NCBI GenBank assembly: GCA_036752825.1
Contig: DAIORV010000135.1
Coordinates: 1 to 5,922, forward strand
Direction: 5' to 3'
Origin: UBA5177 sp002413265
Lineage (GTDB): Bacteria; Chloroflexota; UBA5177
Length of the DNA stretch: 5,922 nucleotides
Of the stretch, positions 5,851 through 5,922 are shown piece by piece. The notes below the pieces were generated by a model. That model ran no database searches, was not told the DNA's origin, and saw nothing but the letters and a program-made list of their open reading frames with translations. Made by a program: the position numbers and the translations under genes. Within the stretch, counting starts at the first letter, position 1. Each line of letters begins with the position of its first letter.

Positions 5851-5922
5851 TTATGCGAACCAAGGGAGCCGCCGCTCTACGGTCATGGTCAGACGGCCTG
5901 CGGAGCGGGAACCGCACCGGAA

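Overview
The window is bacterial, moderately high in GC (roughly 60% by eye) and densely coded on both strands. Several genes have good Shine-Dalgarno sites. One gene belongs to the mycothiol-dependent maleylpyruvate isomerase (MDMPI)/DinB-like superfamily, which is most abundant in Actinobacteria but also occurs in Chloroflexota and other uncultured high-GC lineages. I cannot place the organism more exactly.

Layout. Bases 1-708 (minus) hold the N-terminal 236 codons of a short MetE-like zinc methyltransferase that runs off the left edge. A divergent intergenic stretch (709-839) carries a plausible sigma70-type promoter and three palindromes. It leads to a plus-strand MDMPI/DinB-like gene (840-1271) that has the family's N-terminal part and its extreme C-terminal end but lacks the middle. 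A small four-helix membrane protein of unknown function lies on the minus strand (1486-1929). Divergent from it is a two-gene plus-strand operon: a CaiC-like AMP-forming acyl-CoA ligase (1996-3645) and an overlapping citryl-CoA lyase/citrate-synthase-like protein (3638-4435). Convergent to that operon is an aldo/keto reductase gene (4490-5469, minus) broken by one -1 frameshift. The last 450 bases are mostly non-coding, with what looks like the decayed C-terminal tail of a GntR/FCD-type regulator (5731-5850, minus).

How the genes may work together. The ligase and lyase overlap by 8 bases, and the lyase ribosome-binding site sits in a small hairpin inside the ligase gene, so the two are probably translationally coupled. 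The simplest inference is a two-step route: the ligase activates a carboxylic acid to its CoA thioester, and the lyase homologue breaks (or makes) a C-C bond in it. The substrate cannot be read from sequence. The lyase lacks two of the three classical citrate-synthase catalytic residues, and the ligase has Arg where the A10-motif lysine is expected, so the exact chemistry is open. The other genes (MetE-like, MDMPI-like, reductase, regulator) look like a catabolic or accessory neighbourhood, and three of them carry lesions. That suggests decay in this region, although a frameshift can also be a sequencing error. No tRNA, rRNA, CRISPR array, transposase or intact insertion sequence was found.
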